A stretch of 64,000 bases of DNA from Hellea sp. (lineage in GTDB: Bacteria; Pseudomonadota; Alphaproteobacteria; Caulobacterales; Maricaulaceae): the NCBI GenBank assembly GCA_020628425.1, contig JAHDEZ010000002.1, positions 53,538-117,537 of the forward strand, in the 5' to 3' direction. Positions 1 through 8,929 of the stretch are shown piece after piece. Made by a program: the position numbers and the translations under genes. Position 1 is the stretch's first letter, and the number at the start of each line of letters is the position of its first letter. The notes beneath the pieces are model-generated. The model did no database searches, was not told where the DNA came from, and worked only from the letters and a program-made list of their open reading frames with translations.

Positions 1-2
1 AA

Positions 3-152
3 CTCGATGCGACAGACGGCGTTGAGAGCTGGAACGCAGAGCACATTAAAATGCAATATTCCGGACCTACGGTGCTAGACGGTGAGGCTTTGCCCCGTGC
101 GACCGATCAGATAGACATAAGACCGTCTCAACCTGTGACTTTTGTAGCTTAA
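3..152 (+). CDS. C-terminal fragment of a diacylglycerol/sphingosine-kinase-like (YegS/DAGK-type) lipid kinase, truncated by window edge
   Basis: Open frame from the window start, ...LDATDGVESWNAEHIKMQYSGPTVLDGEALPRATDQIDIRPSQPVTFVA*; the 'LDGEALP...I.I.P..V.F.A' ending resembles the DAGK-family C-terminus. Only about 50 aa visible. Confidence 0.45.
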   Translation, partial: LDATDGVESWNAEHIKMQYSGPTVLDGEALPRATDQIDIRPSQPVTFVA

Positions 153-160
153 ACAAGATC

Positions 161-1078
161 ATGAGAAACGATATTCAAAATATTTTAGCGGATGAATATA
201 TCGAGCCTAATTCACGGATTGCCGCCGTTTGTGCTGATATTCGTAATCGCCACAAAGATAGGGTTCAGGCATTTGTCTATTACGGCTCGTCGCTTCGCGA
301 TATGGACGACCCAGAAAAAATGTTGGATTTTTATGTATTGGTCGACAGCTATCGCAAGACACATAAAAACCCTATTCGGGTCGTACTAAATAAGCTCTTT
401 CCGCCCGCAGTTTACTATCACGCCATGACTCATGAGGACGGCGTAAAGACCACCTGTAAATACTCAATCATGTCATTGCCTGCTTTTGAACGCAGATGCT
501 CATCTTCAGCATTTTTGTCTGTGACCTGGGGTCGGTTTTCACAGCCTTGTGTCATTCTCTTTCCCAATGATGAGACCATAGAGCAACGCATCTTAAGTGC
601 GCGCGAAAATGCCGTCCGGCATATGGCTGCTCAGACAGCACCTTTGTTTGATGGTCAAGCAAGTAGCGCAAAATTCTGGGCCCGGGGCTTTATGCAAAGC
701 TACCGAACAGAGCTGCGCCCTGAAAGCTCTGAAGGCCGATCTGAGGAAATCGTATTACGCTACCAGGAACGCTACGACGCGATTATGACAGCCCTCTACG
801 GGACGCCGGATAAAGACGGTCAATATACGCTTCCCACAGGTGGTTCTGTAGCTACGAAAACCAAATGGTTTTTCCGGCGTTTTCTCGGCAAACCATCTGC
901 TGGCATCCGTATTCTTTCCAGTGCATTCACCTTCGACGGAGGGTTTGATTACGTGGCCGACAAGCTGGAACGCCATTCAGGTGTAAAGATTGAAGCGAGC
1001 CCCAGTCAACGCAAACATCCAGTATTATGGTCACCTATTCTGGCCTGGAAATATTGGCGTCACGGGGCATTTAAGTAG
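161..1078 (+). CDS. Tam41-like nucleotidyltransferase (phosphatidate cytidylyltransferase-like)
   Basis: 305 aa; 'FVYYGSSLRDMDDPEKMLDFYVLVDSY' (GS..D.D-type NTase motif), 'LFPPAVYYHAM', 'KYSIMSLPAFERR' match the layout of Tam41/Mmp37 proteins; starts 8 nt after the upstream stop. Confidence 0.6.
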   Translation: MRNDIQNILADEYIEPNSRIAAVCADIRNRHKDRVQAFVYYGSSLRDMDDPEKMLDFYVLVDSYRKTHKNPIRVVLNKLFPPAVYYHAMTHEDGVKTTCKYSIMSLPAFERRCSSSAFLSVTWGRFSQPCVILFPNDETIEQRILSARENAVRHMAAQTAPLFDGQASSAKFWARGFMQSYRTELRPESSEGRSEEIVLRYQERYDAIMTALYGTPDKDGQYTLPTGGSVATKTKWFFRRFLGKPSAGIRILSSAFTFDGGFDYVADKLERHSGVKIEASPSQRKHPVLWSPILAWKYWRHGAFK

Positions 1079-1175
1079 AACCACCCCAACAGATCATCCC
1101 GATTGCGCATAGATATATGCCAGAGTAAGGTCTTTCCCATCGAATCATAGATAGAGAGATCAGAGGGGATCTATT

Positions 1176-2006
1176 ATGTCCGAAGACAAAAAACCGGCTA
1201 CCGACGAAGATATTACTAAAGTCTGGCAGGCCACCCAAGAACAAAAATTGAAAGCCAAAAGCCTGCGCATGTTTGCAGGCCTGTCATTTCTTGCAGCCAT
1301 TGCCGGGGAAGTTTTCGGCATAGTTATGGTCGTTAAAGACAAATTTAACGACGGCAATATGGCTTTGCTGATCGGAATTTTTGTCTTCGTTGCAATCTTT
1401 GCCATTCTGGGAAGCGTGCTCTGGAAAAAAGCCAATCGCCATGACCCAGCTAGCAAAGAAGACGGGTTCAAGTTTTTCGTCCAAAACCAACTTGGTGCCA
1501 TCCTAACCATTCTGGCTTTCCTGCCACTCCTTGCTCTTGTCTTTATGGACAAGGATATGGATCCCAATACGAAAAAGGTAGCCGGTGGTATCGGTGTCGC
1601 TTTGGCGGCTGTGGCCACAATTGTCGGTGTGGATTTCAATCCCGTTTCGCAGGAACAATATACTGAAGACATGAATTTATGCGCTGCCCAAATTAAGTCA
1701 GGTGAGCAACCGGTTAACTGCTCACCGGCTGTTGCTGAGCAAGCTAAAGAAATCGCAGAAGATACAGAGACAGTCTCCGCCGCTACCGGGGGAAGTGACA
1801 CTGTTTACTGGATTGCCCCGAAAGCCGGTGAAGAAAAATCCAAACACGAGCTAGTCTTTCACCTTTGTGAAAATGTCAGCACGCTACGCGGCAAGACGGT
1901 CGTCAGTGGCTCTGTCACAGAGGCCTATGCCCAAAACGCTAAACGCCTGACCAAGCAGCTTAAATCCGAGCAGCGCCAATGTGGCTTCCTGGATGCGGCT
2001 GAATAA
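1176..2006 (+). CDS. Hypothetical membrane protein (several TM segments, soluble C-terminal domain)
   Basis: 276 aa ORF with hydrophobic segments; followed by a hairpin terminator. Confidence 0.7.
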   Translation: MSEDKKPATDEDITKVWQATQEQKLKAKSLRMFAGLSFLAAIAGEVFGIVMVVKDKFNDGNMALLIGIFVFVAIFAILGSVLWKKANRHDPASKEDGFKFFVQNQLGAILTILAFLPLLALVFMDKDMDPNTKKVAGGIGVALAAVATIVGVDFNPVSQEQYTEDMNLCAAQIKSGEQPVNCSPAVAEQAKEIAEDTETVSAATGGSDTVYWIAPKAGEEKSKHELVFHLCENVSTLRGKTVVSGSVTEAYAQNAKRLTKQLKSEQRQCGFLDAAE

Positions 2007-2009
2007 ACA

Positions 2010-2032
2010 AAGCGGGGTAATCCCCCGCTTTT
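2010..2032 (+). terminator. Rho-independent terminator
   Basis: AAGCGGGG-taat-CCCCGCTTTT directly after the 1176-2006 stop. Confidence 0.75.
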
Positions 2033-2230
2033 CATCTCGTTCAATGACATGATACACTTCAAGTTCAAACCTTTGGAGGGATATTTTTTGATGGAATGCA
2101 AAACCGTGTGAATATGGCTCTGTATTAAGACTGCGTCCCGGTTCATTTGGACAAAACGAAATTGCAATCCGAACCCTAGCCCGCTGGAGACAATGAAATG
2201 AACTGGCTTAGGTGGAACCTGTCGCAGGCC

Positions 2231-2359
2231 CCTTTGAGGCTACGCTGACGCTTTGCACCTCAGGGTGGGTTCTCTACACTTTTTCGATAGGAGTTGGTTG
2301 CATAACCATACAAAAACCCCAACCTCATACTGAGGCGAAGACGTCAGCCTTCGGGACTC
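2231..2359. repeat. Two inverted, diverged copies of a short REP-like intergenic repeat
   Basis: Top-strand copy about 2231-2270 (CCTTTGAGGCTACGCTGACGCTTTGCACCTCAGGGTGGGT); bottom-strand copy about 2320-2359 (GAGTCCCGAAGGCTGACGTCTTCGCCTCAGTATGAGGT); shared core CTGACG.CTT.G..CCTCAG..TG.GGT. Confidence 0.6.
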
Positions 2360-2402
2360 AAAAGATCATCAAGCTGTATCTGATGGCGGTATGAAACGTT
2401 TG

Positions 2403-3629
2403 TTACCCGGCCAACTTCATCAGGTTTTCCATCAACTGCGGTTGAACCTTTTTTAGTTCTGCAAACTTTTGGATGATTTGATTGACGTCATCTTCTGTGT
2501 GGGCCGCAGACAGAGAAATGCGCAGCAATGAGCTGGACTGTGGTGTGCCCGGCGGCACGGCCAGATTTACATAAAGACCGTTTTCGAGCAGCCAGTTCCA
2601 TTCCATGGCGCAGATCACCTCATTGGGGCGGCGTGCGGCGATGACCGGGCTTGGCTCTGCGCAGAGATCATAGCCCAGATCGGCGAGGCCTTTGTGGAGC
2701 TGTGTGGCGCGGTCCCAAATATTCTGGCGCAGTGAATTCCCGTAATTGGAATTGATCTTGCCCACAGCCGCCAGTGCTGCCGATACGTTGGACGGTGTTG
2801 GTGAGGCCGTAAACAGATAGGGCCTCATGACCTTGCGGGCGATTTCAAACTCGGGGTGTTTGGACACACAGAAACCGCCGATGGAGGCGAGGCTTTTGGA
2901 AAACGTTCCGGCGATAAAATCGACCCGGTCCATGACGCCTTGTGCTTCGGCCAGACCACAGCCGGTTTCACCAAACACACCATAAGAGTGGGCTTCGTCA
3001 ATATAGAGATAGCCGCCATGTTTATGGGTCACATCGAGAAACTCATCGATGGGCGCGATATCGCCAAACATGGAATAAAGCCCTTCGATAATGACAAAAA
3101 ACTCGCCCTTTTTCTCTTTCACGCGGCTCATACGCTTGTCGAGATCTTCGGGTGAATTGTGACGGAAACGAATGGTTGAGGCCTCGGACAGGCGCGTACC
3201 GTCAATGATACAGGCATGAGCGTCCGCATCCATGAAGATGATATCATCAGCATTGGTTAGACCAGAAATTGCGGCCAGATTGGTCTGATAACCTGTGGAG
3301 AAAACAATGCAGCTCGGCATACCAAAATGATCAGCCAGAGCACGCTCCAGTTCCACATGTTCGGTATAAGTACCATTGGCCACGCGAGAGCCGGTTGTGC
3401 CAGTGCCGTGGGCGTCAATAGCGTCTTTTGCAGCAGCCATACAGTCTTCGTCAAAGGTCAGACCGAGATAGTTATTCGTTCCCGCCAGGATAATTTCACG
3501 ATTACCAATGCGGCCGCGTGTCCGTCCCATAATGTCATCAAATTCGACGCCTAATGGATCCCGGTTGATTAGCTTTTTAACATTGTCCAGACGGCCTTGT
3601 ATGGTGCCGTATTTATCCCAGAGAGACAT
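2403..3629 (-). CDS. spt: Serine palmitoyltransferase (alpha-oxoamine synthase family)
   Basis: 408 aa; 'GTGTTGSRVANGTYTEHVELE', 'DEAHSYGVFGETGCG', PLP-lysine motif 'GTFSKSLASIGGF'; downstream of ACP and CerR-like genes. Confidence 0.88.
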   Translation of the reverse strand: MSLWDKYGTIQGRLDNVKKLINRDPLGVEFDDIMGRTRGRIGNREIILAGTNNYLGLTFDEDCMAAAKDAIDAHGTGTTGSRVANGTYTEHVELERALADHFGMPSCIVFSTGYQTNLAAISGLTNADDIIFMDADAHACIIDGTRLSEASTIRFRHNSPEDLDKRMSRVKEKKGEFFVIIEGLYSMFGDIAPIDEFLDVTHKHGGYLYIDEAHSYGVFGETGCGLAEAQGVMDRVDFIAGTFSKSLASIGGFCVSKHPEFEIARKVMRPYLFTASPTPSNVSAALAAVGKINSNYGNSLRQNIWDRATQLHKGLADLGYDLCAEPSPVIAARRPNEVICAMEWNWLLENGLYVNLAVPPGTPQSSSLLRISLSAAHTEDDVNQIIQKFAELKKVQPQLMENLMKLAG

Positions 3630-3633
3630 TGCC

Positions 3634-3879
3634 CTATTCCTCCGCCAATTGTTTTATAGCCGTGCACAGTTCTCCGACTGTCTTTATATCACTGACCATT
3701 TCCATGGGAATAGATACATCATAATGGTCTTCGAGTCCCATCACTAAATCGAAAACAGCTACAGAATCCACTTCCAAGTCGGATACAATACCACTTTGCA
3801 TGTTAATCGGACGATTCTCGGGATTATAAGGTTTCAAAAGTTCACAGACTTTTTCAAAAATTTCTTCTTTTTGTGGCAT
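3634..3879 (-). CDS. Acyl carrier protein dedicated to sphingolipid synthesis
   Basis: 81 aa acidic protein with the phosphopantetheine site 'DLEVDSVAVFDLV'; lies between spt and the SDR gene. Confidence 0.85.
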   Translation of the reverse strand: MPQKEEIFEKVCELLKPYNPENRPINMQSGIVSDLEVDSVAVFDLVMGLEDHYDVSIPMEMVSDIKTVGELCTAIKQLAEE

Positions 3880-3892
3880 GTCTCTTTGTCCT

Positions 3893-4846
3893 TTAAAGGC
3901 GTCCTTTAGGGATTTCCTTCTGGTCCGAATAAGCCGCCATGGTCAATTTGAGCGCCTCCTTAGGCGGTGTCGCGTCCAAAATCAATGTCTCACTTGACCA
4001 GTCACTGTGTAGAAATTCCCCTAGTTTATCTAGAGTTAAGTGTCCCACCCCCAGCCACCAGGACGTTAAACTAGTGATAGCCCCCACCGGATAGAGCAGC
4101 ACTTTAGGTAAAGGGATGACCCTGATTTTTCGCTCAAATGTCTGTTCACATAAGTCACCAAAGGCCTGCCAAGTCAATTCCGGCATATTGGCAGGGGACG
4201 CAATTTCACCATCATAGCAACCGGTCACAGCAGCACGAACTATATCACGGGCCAGATCCGGCGCGTAGACCATGCTGATTTTTCGGGTCTTCCAACCTCT
4301 ACCTCCAGGTACCGGCAATAGGCCTTTTTTGAGAAGCTTGAAAAATGGTTCCGTCGCTTTATCGCCACCACCAAATACGGCAGGCGCACGAATAATTGCA
4401 ATCTTGTTGGAAAATACTTTTTGAACGGCGCGTTCTCCAGCCCGTTTTGAACCAGCATAATGCGAAAGTTTCGGCTCTCGCGCTGCCATAGAGGAAATCA
4501 AAACAAATCTTTTGACACCACATTCTTGAGCGGCCGTCGCCAAAATGCCTGACGCGTCTCCGTTTACGGCGTAGAATAGCTCTCGTGTCTTGGCCTTAAT
4601 CAAACCAGCCAAGTGAATGACGGCGTCAGCGCCATCGCAAATTTCAGCGTCGGCCTGCCCCAATCCACCTTTTATCCAGGTTAGGTTTTCGTGGGTGAAA
4701 TCATTGACCGCCTCAGGACGCCTGACCATGGCACGAATCTTATGGCCTTCGTCCAATGCGGTTTCAATGACATACTTCCCGAGAAAGCCTGTACCTCCGG
4801 TAACTGCTAAAGTGAGACTACGATTGAGTTTTCGTGGACTGACCAC
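3893..4846 (-). CDS. NAD-dependent epimerase/SDR, putative ceramide reductase (CerR-like)
   Basis: 317 aa; 'LAVTGGTGFLGKYVIETALDEG' Rossmann motif, 'YAGSKRAGE' active-site YxxxK; operon context. Confidence 0.8.
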   Translation of the reverse strand: MVSPRKLNRSLTLAVTGGTGFLGKYVIETALDEGHKIRAMVRRPEAVNDFTHENLTWIKGGLGQADAEICDGADAVIHLAGLIKAKTRELFYAVNGDASGILATAAQECGVKRFVLISSMAAREPKLSHYAGSKRAGERAVQKVFSNKIAIIRAPAVFGGGDKATEPFFKLLKKGLLPVPGGRGWKTRKISMVYAPDLARDIVRAAVTGCYDGEIASPANMPELTWQAFGDLCEQTFERKIRVIPLPKVLLYPVGAITSLTSWWLGVGHLTLDKLGEFLHSDWSSETLILDATPPKEALKLTMAAYSDQKEIPKGRL

Positions 4847-6598
4847 CTAGCCAACGTCGCTGGAGACCACTGAAAGTGGTTCCTTAGCCTGAAGGTCGAT
4901 AATTCCACCCGCCAGATATTTCTCTTTTACCCGCGCCCGTGAAAGCTTGCCCGATGATGTCATAATCATGGAACCACGCGGTACTAATTGCAGCTGTACC
5001 GGTACACCAACTTCGAGACGGATTGCGGCACTTACGGCATTGTGAATTTCCTGAAGAAGGTCTTCATCACGTGTTCGACACTCAAGAAGCAGCATTATCG
5101 TTTTGTTATCGCCCGCGCCACCACTTGAGAAGGCACATGCCCGCCCACAACGATGAGGTGCAGCTGCTTGTGCAGCCCATTCTAAATCTTGCGGCCAAAT
5201 ATTACGGCCATGCCATAAAATCAGGTCCTTGTAACGTCCAGTGACAACGACCTGACCATCAAGCCAATATCCCAAATCGCCAGTATCCAACCACCCATCG
5301 GATGAAAATGAAGCCTCTGTGGCTTGCTGATTACGGAAATAACCCGGCGAAACGCTGGGGCCCCGCAAACAAATCCGACCGGCTTTTTTCTCGCCAAGAA
5401 CTGTTCCGTCAAAATCCCGAATTTCAACTTCGTGATCTGGCAGAACTGTACCACAGGCCACAAATGTACGGATATGATCGGAGTTAGTTAAATCAGACAC
5501 TTCGACCGCCTCATTAGTGCGTTCATAACGGTCCATATCTATTGTGTGTTTCTTAAGCCCTTGCCCCAACGGATTAAAGGTCGCCGCCAATGTGGTTTCT
5601 GCCAGACCATAGCTGGGCATAAAGGCTGTTTCCGAAAAGCCCATATCTTTGAATAACTCTGCAAATTCACTCAACGGCTCAGGGCGAACCATGTCGCCGC
5701 CAATACCGGCAATCCGCAAACATGACAGATCAAGCTCCGCATCATTACGCCAGCGACGGACGCATAGCTCATAACCAAAGGTAGGGCTGTAGGTCATTGT
5801 GCAACGATTTTCACTAATCAGTCTCAGCCAGGAAATAGGTCGCCGCGTGAAATCCTGAGGATCCATAAAGTCCGCAGTCATCTGGCTCATCATTGGGGCC
5901 AAAAGACATCCAATCAACCCCATATCATGATACATAGGCAACCAACAGGCTCCGCGATCCATTGCATTATGCTTTAAGCCATATTGAACTATTGCACGAC
6001 AATTAGATGTTACGGATTTTTGAGTACCGATAATGCCTTTGGGTGAGCTTGAGCTACCAGATGAATACTGAATATAGCACAATTCATCCTTGCCAAAAGG
6101 ACGAAGAGCCTCCCCTTCCGGAAGCTCCATAACATCTTCAAACGTCATAACGGGTGTATCATGGTCGTTCATAGCCGCGCTAATGATCGCTTCCATACTG
6201 GATGGGGTCATAATGGCATGGAAATCACCGGTATCGGCCATGCGTTGCAATTGACGCTCATAAGAACTGCGACCACCCAATGTCACGGGTAAAGGCAGGG
6301 GCGCCGGTACGAGACCTGCATACTGGCAAGCGAAGAACAGGATGGCGAATTCGGGCGACGTTGTTGCACAAAGGCCGATCCTAGCGTCCTTTTCAGCAAA
6401 CGGTACAAGGCGCTTGGCAACTTCTACGGCTTTTTCACGGAGTTCTTTAAATGACAGCGCGGTCTTCAATTCGGCACGTGCTGTATAATAATTAAAACCT
6501 GTGTTGCATTGCGCCGCGTAATCTAACGCTTCCGTCAATGTGTCGAATTCACAAGGTATCAGCGTATTGCCGCGGTCTGTCGGTAGGGCTGTGGGCAT
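4847..6598 (-). CDS. AMP-dependent fatty acyl-ACP/AMP ligase of the sphingolipid operon
   Basis: 583 aa; 'YIQYSSGSSSSPKGI' AMP-binding motif, 'YGLAETT', 'GWLDTGDLGYWLDGQVVVTGRYKDLILWHGRNIWPQDLEW' (FAAL-like); abuts the SDR gene. Confidence 0.85.
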   Translation of the reverse strand: MPTALPTDRGNTLIPCEFDTLTEALDYAAQCNTGFNYYTARAELKTALSFKELREKAVEVAKRLVPFAEKDARIGLCATTSPEFAILFFACQYAGLVPAPLPLPVTLGGRSSYERQLQRMADTGDFHAIMTPSSMEAIISAAMNDHDTPVMTFEDVMELPEGEALRPFGKDELCYIQYSSGSSSSPKGIIGTQKSVTSNCRAIVQYGLKHNAMDRGACWLPMYHDMGLIGCLLAPMMSQMTADFMDPQDFTRRPISWLRLISENRCTMTYSPTFGYELCVRRWRNDAELDLSCLRIAGIGGDMVRPEPLSEFAELFKDMGFSETAFMPSYGLAETTLAATFNPLGQGLKKHTIDMDRYERTNEAVEVSDLTNSDHIRTFVACGTVLPDHEVEIRDFDGTVLGEKKAGRICLRGPSVSPGYFRNQQATEASFSSDGWLDTGDLGYWLDGQVVVTGRYKDLILWHGRNIWPQDLEWAAQAAAPHRCGRACAFSSGGAGDNKTIMLLLECRTRDEDLLQEIHNAVSAAIRLEVGVPVQLQLVPRGSMIMTSSGKLSRARVKEKYLAGGIIDLQAKEPLSVVSSDVG

Positions 6599-6821
6599 TA
6601 TTTTTGGGCTTCCGTTACAGTTTTATGACCGTCTTATGACCGGGATTTATTCTAAATTTCTTATCGAAAGTAAAGAATTCCATTACCATAGTTGTTACGA
6701 TTTATTTCACGTCTCAATACAAAATGTATCAGCCTGTGAAACGCCCCTTTCCCAAGCCGCGGCGCCTTATAAGGAAGAAAATTGAGAAAGCAAAGGCTGA
6801 TTTTTGAGATTTTTTTATTGA

Positions 6822-7967
6822 TTATTCAAATCCAAAGTCCATTGCCTGGCGCTTAACAGCACTCACCACAACCTGTTCGAGAGTCTTGGCGAATGCCTTA
6901 TCTTTGCGTTTATTCGACACAAATTCAGTGCGTTGACGCTCGAGATGAGCGATTTCTAATGCGATTTTGTCCCGCTCAGCGCTCTTCTGCTCAATAAAAG
7001 CCGCACGCTCTTCTGGCGACAGATCCTTAAGCTCTTCGGGTAACTGTGCAGAATCCATATTTAGAATGCGCTCACTGTTCAGTTCATAAGCATCGACCAC
7101 ATCCCAATATTCATTGCGATATTGCACCGATGACTTGGTTTTGGATCGGGCGATTTGACTGGAAACTCCCATTGATGCGGCATTCTGATCCTGTTGAACC
7201 AGTCTTTCCTGCATTGCGGAGCCCCGGGCACCGTACCCCAGATAGGTTTTATTTAAGGCTTCATTGAGCTCTAGAATTTTATCGTCATAGGGTGAAGCAA
7301 TAAATTCATTCACATCATCCTGATCGATCGTCATGTAAATGCCGCCGCCACAGTCGGCTCCGGCCCTCCAATCTGTATCTATGCCGACTTTTTCGTCGCC
7401 GCAATGAATAGTATCAATAAGAATGCCTCGATTCCGAGCCTGTTCGCAAGCTGTCCTGAAATCGACAGGCCCTTGAGTAAATGGCTCATTTCCTGCGATA
7501 ATTATCAGCTTCATATCTGCCGGGTCCTGACTCCATTCCAGATTGCCAACAGCGGTCGAAATGACCTGTCCTGCATATTCTTGCCCCCCCTTGGTGCTCA
7601 AAGCAAAAAGCTGTTCGGACACAGCATCAAGATCCGTCGTGAGTGACATGACCTCACGGATATAGCCTCGCGAGACCGGAATATTCGTGTTTCCGTATTC
7701 ATAAAGAGCAAGCTCTATCACGGGCGTCATCTGGTTTTTCCTCGTTTCGCCGAGTTCATTCACCAACATCCAAAGCTGGGACTTGGTCTGATCGATCAAT
7801 CCGTCCATTGAATTGGATGTATCCAGGAGTAAAGCAATCTGAATGCGGGGGGCCGGGCAGTTTTTGACACAGACAGGTACTTCATGTGCCGAGGCTGGTA
7901 GAATTACGCCACCCGACAACATCAAGGTCGATAGGCATGCCAATCCAAGTCGCTTTAAACTACCCAT
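6822..7967 (-). CDS. Secreted von Willebrand factor type A domain protein
   Basis: 'IQIALLLDTSNSMDGLIDQTKSQLW' MIDAS motif; signal peptide if started at internal Met 'MGSLKRLGLACLSTLMLSGGVILPASA' (ORF track extends to 8033). Confidence 0.8.
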   Translation of the reverse strand: MGSLKRLGLACLSTLMLSGGVILPASAHEVPVCVKNCPAPRIQIALLLDTSNSMDGLIDQTKSQLWMLVNELGETRKNQMTPVIELALYEYGNTNIPVSRGYIREVMSLTTDLDAVSEQLFALSTKGGQEYAGQVISTAVGNLEWSQDPADMKLIIIAGNEPFTQGPVDFRTACEQARNRGILIDTIHCGDEKVGIDTDWRAGADCGGGIYMTIDQDDVNEFIASPYDDKILELNEALNKTYLGYGARGSAMQERLVQQDQNAASMGVSSQIARSKTKSSVQYRNEYWDVVDAYELNSERILNMDSAQLPEELKDLSPEERAAFIEQKSAERDKIALEIAHLERQRTEFVSNKRKDKAFAKTLEQVVVSAVKRQAMDFGFE

Positions 7968-8062
7968 ATTGTTCCCCTTCGAAACATAATTTCCATCAAT
8001 TACAATGACATAATGCGGCCACTCTGTCGACATTCTTACACAGGGATTACAATTCAGAAAGG

Positions 8063-8929
8063 CTAGGAAACGGCCTTATATCTGACGCCAGACAAATTCT
8101 CGATGACTTTGACAACAATGGGCGCCGTATTCAGTGTGTAGAAATGGAAATGCTCTACGCCCCCAACTATTAAGTCTCTGACCAACTCCGTAGCAAAATC
8201 AATGATCAGGGCTTCACGGGCAACTTTATCTTCGTCAGCCTGCTCGAATGCGTAGGCCCATTCATTTGGAACATCAACACCGCACATCGCAGACATTTTG
8301 CATAATCCTTGAAAATTGGGCTGAAGCATGATGCCAGGTATGATTGGTAATTCCAAACCGGCACTGGCGACACGTTCCCGAAACCGCAAAAAAGTCTTAG
8401 CTTCGAAGAAGAACTGGGTAATTGCATTATCCGCGCCTGCATCAATCTTACGTTTGAGGTTTTCTAGCTCTATCTGCCAATTTGGACTCTCTGGATGGCG
8501 CTCGGGATATGCGGATACTGAAATTTTGGCACCAGATGAAAGATTACGAATACCGCCAACCAGGTCCGACCCAAAGGCATAACCGTCCGAACGTGGTGCA
8601 TATGTGCCGTCAACGGCCCCGGGCGGATCGCCGCGCAGCGCGACGAAATGGTTCACACCCATATCAAGATATTCTTGAATAATTTCATCAATTTCCGCCC
8701 GACTGGCATTAACACAGGTCAAATGAGTGGCGGGCGTTATAGGGCGCTCAAGCAGAATATTTTGAACGGTTTTAAAAGTACGCTCACGCGTCGTGCCGCC
8801 CGCCCCGTACGTAATAGAGACATACTCCGGCGACAGCTTTTCCAGCACATCAAGAGCCGCATCCAAACGCGTTGCAGCCTGTTCTGTTTTTGGAGGAAAA
8901 AACTCAAAGCTATATGTGAATTTAGCCAT
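8063..8929 (-). CDS. metF: Methylenetetrahydrofolate reductase
   Basis: 'YSFEFFPPKTEQ', 'EYVSITYGAGGTTRERT', 'HFVALRGDPPG', 'AYPERHPE'; likely start at Met 'MAKFTYSFEFFPPK', overlapping the upstream stop. Confidence 0.93.
   Translation of the reverse strand: MAKFTYSFEFFPPKTEQAATRLDAALDVLEKLSPEYVSITYGAGGTTRERTFKTVQNILLERPITPATHLTCVNASRAEIDEIIQEYLDMGVNHFVALRGDPPGAVDGTYAPRSDGYAFGSDLVGGIRNLSSGAKISVSAYPERHPESPNWQIELENLKRKIDAGADNAITQFFFEAKTFLRFRERVASAGLELPIIPGIMLQPNFQGLCKMSAMCGVDVPNEWAYAFEQADEDKVAREALIIDFATELVRDLIVGGVEHFHFYTLNTAPIVVKVIENLSGVRYKAVS

Noticed and set aside
2212-2394. 60-aa ORF across the inverted intergenic repeats
   Set aside because: Spans the REP-like repeats, no domain or protein-like composition; better explained as non-coding repeat.
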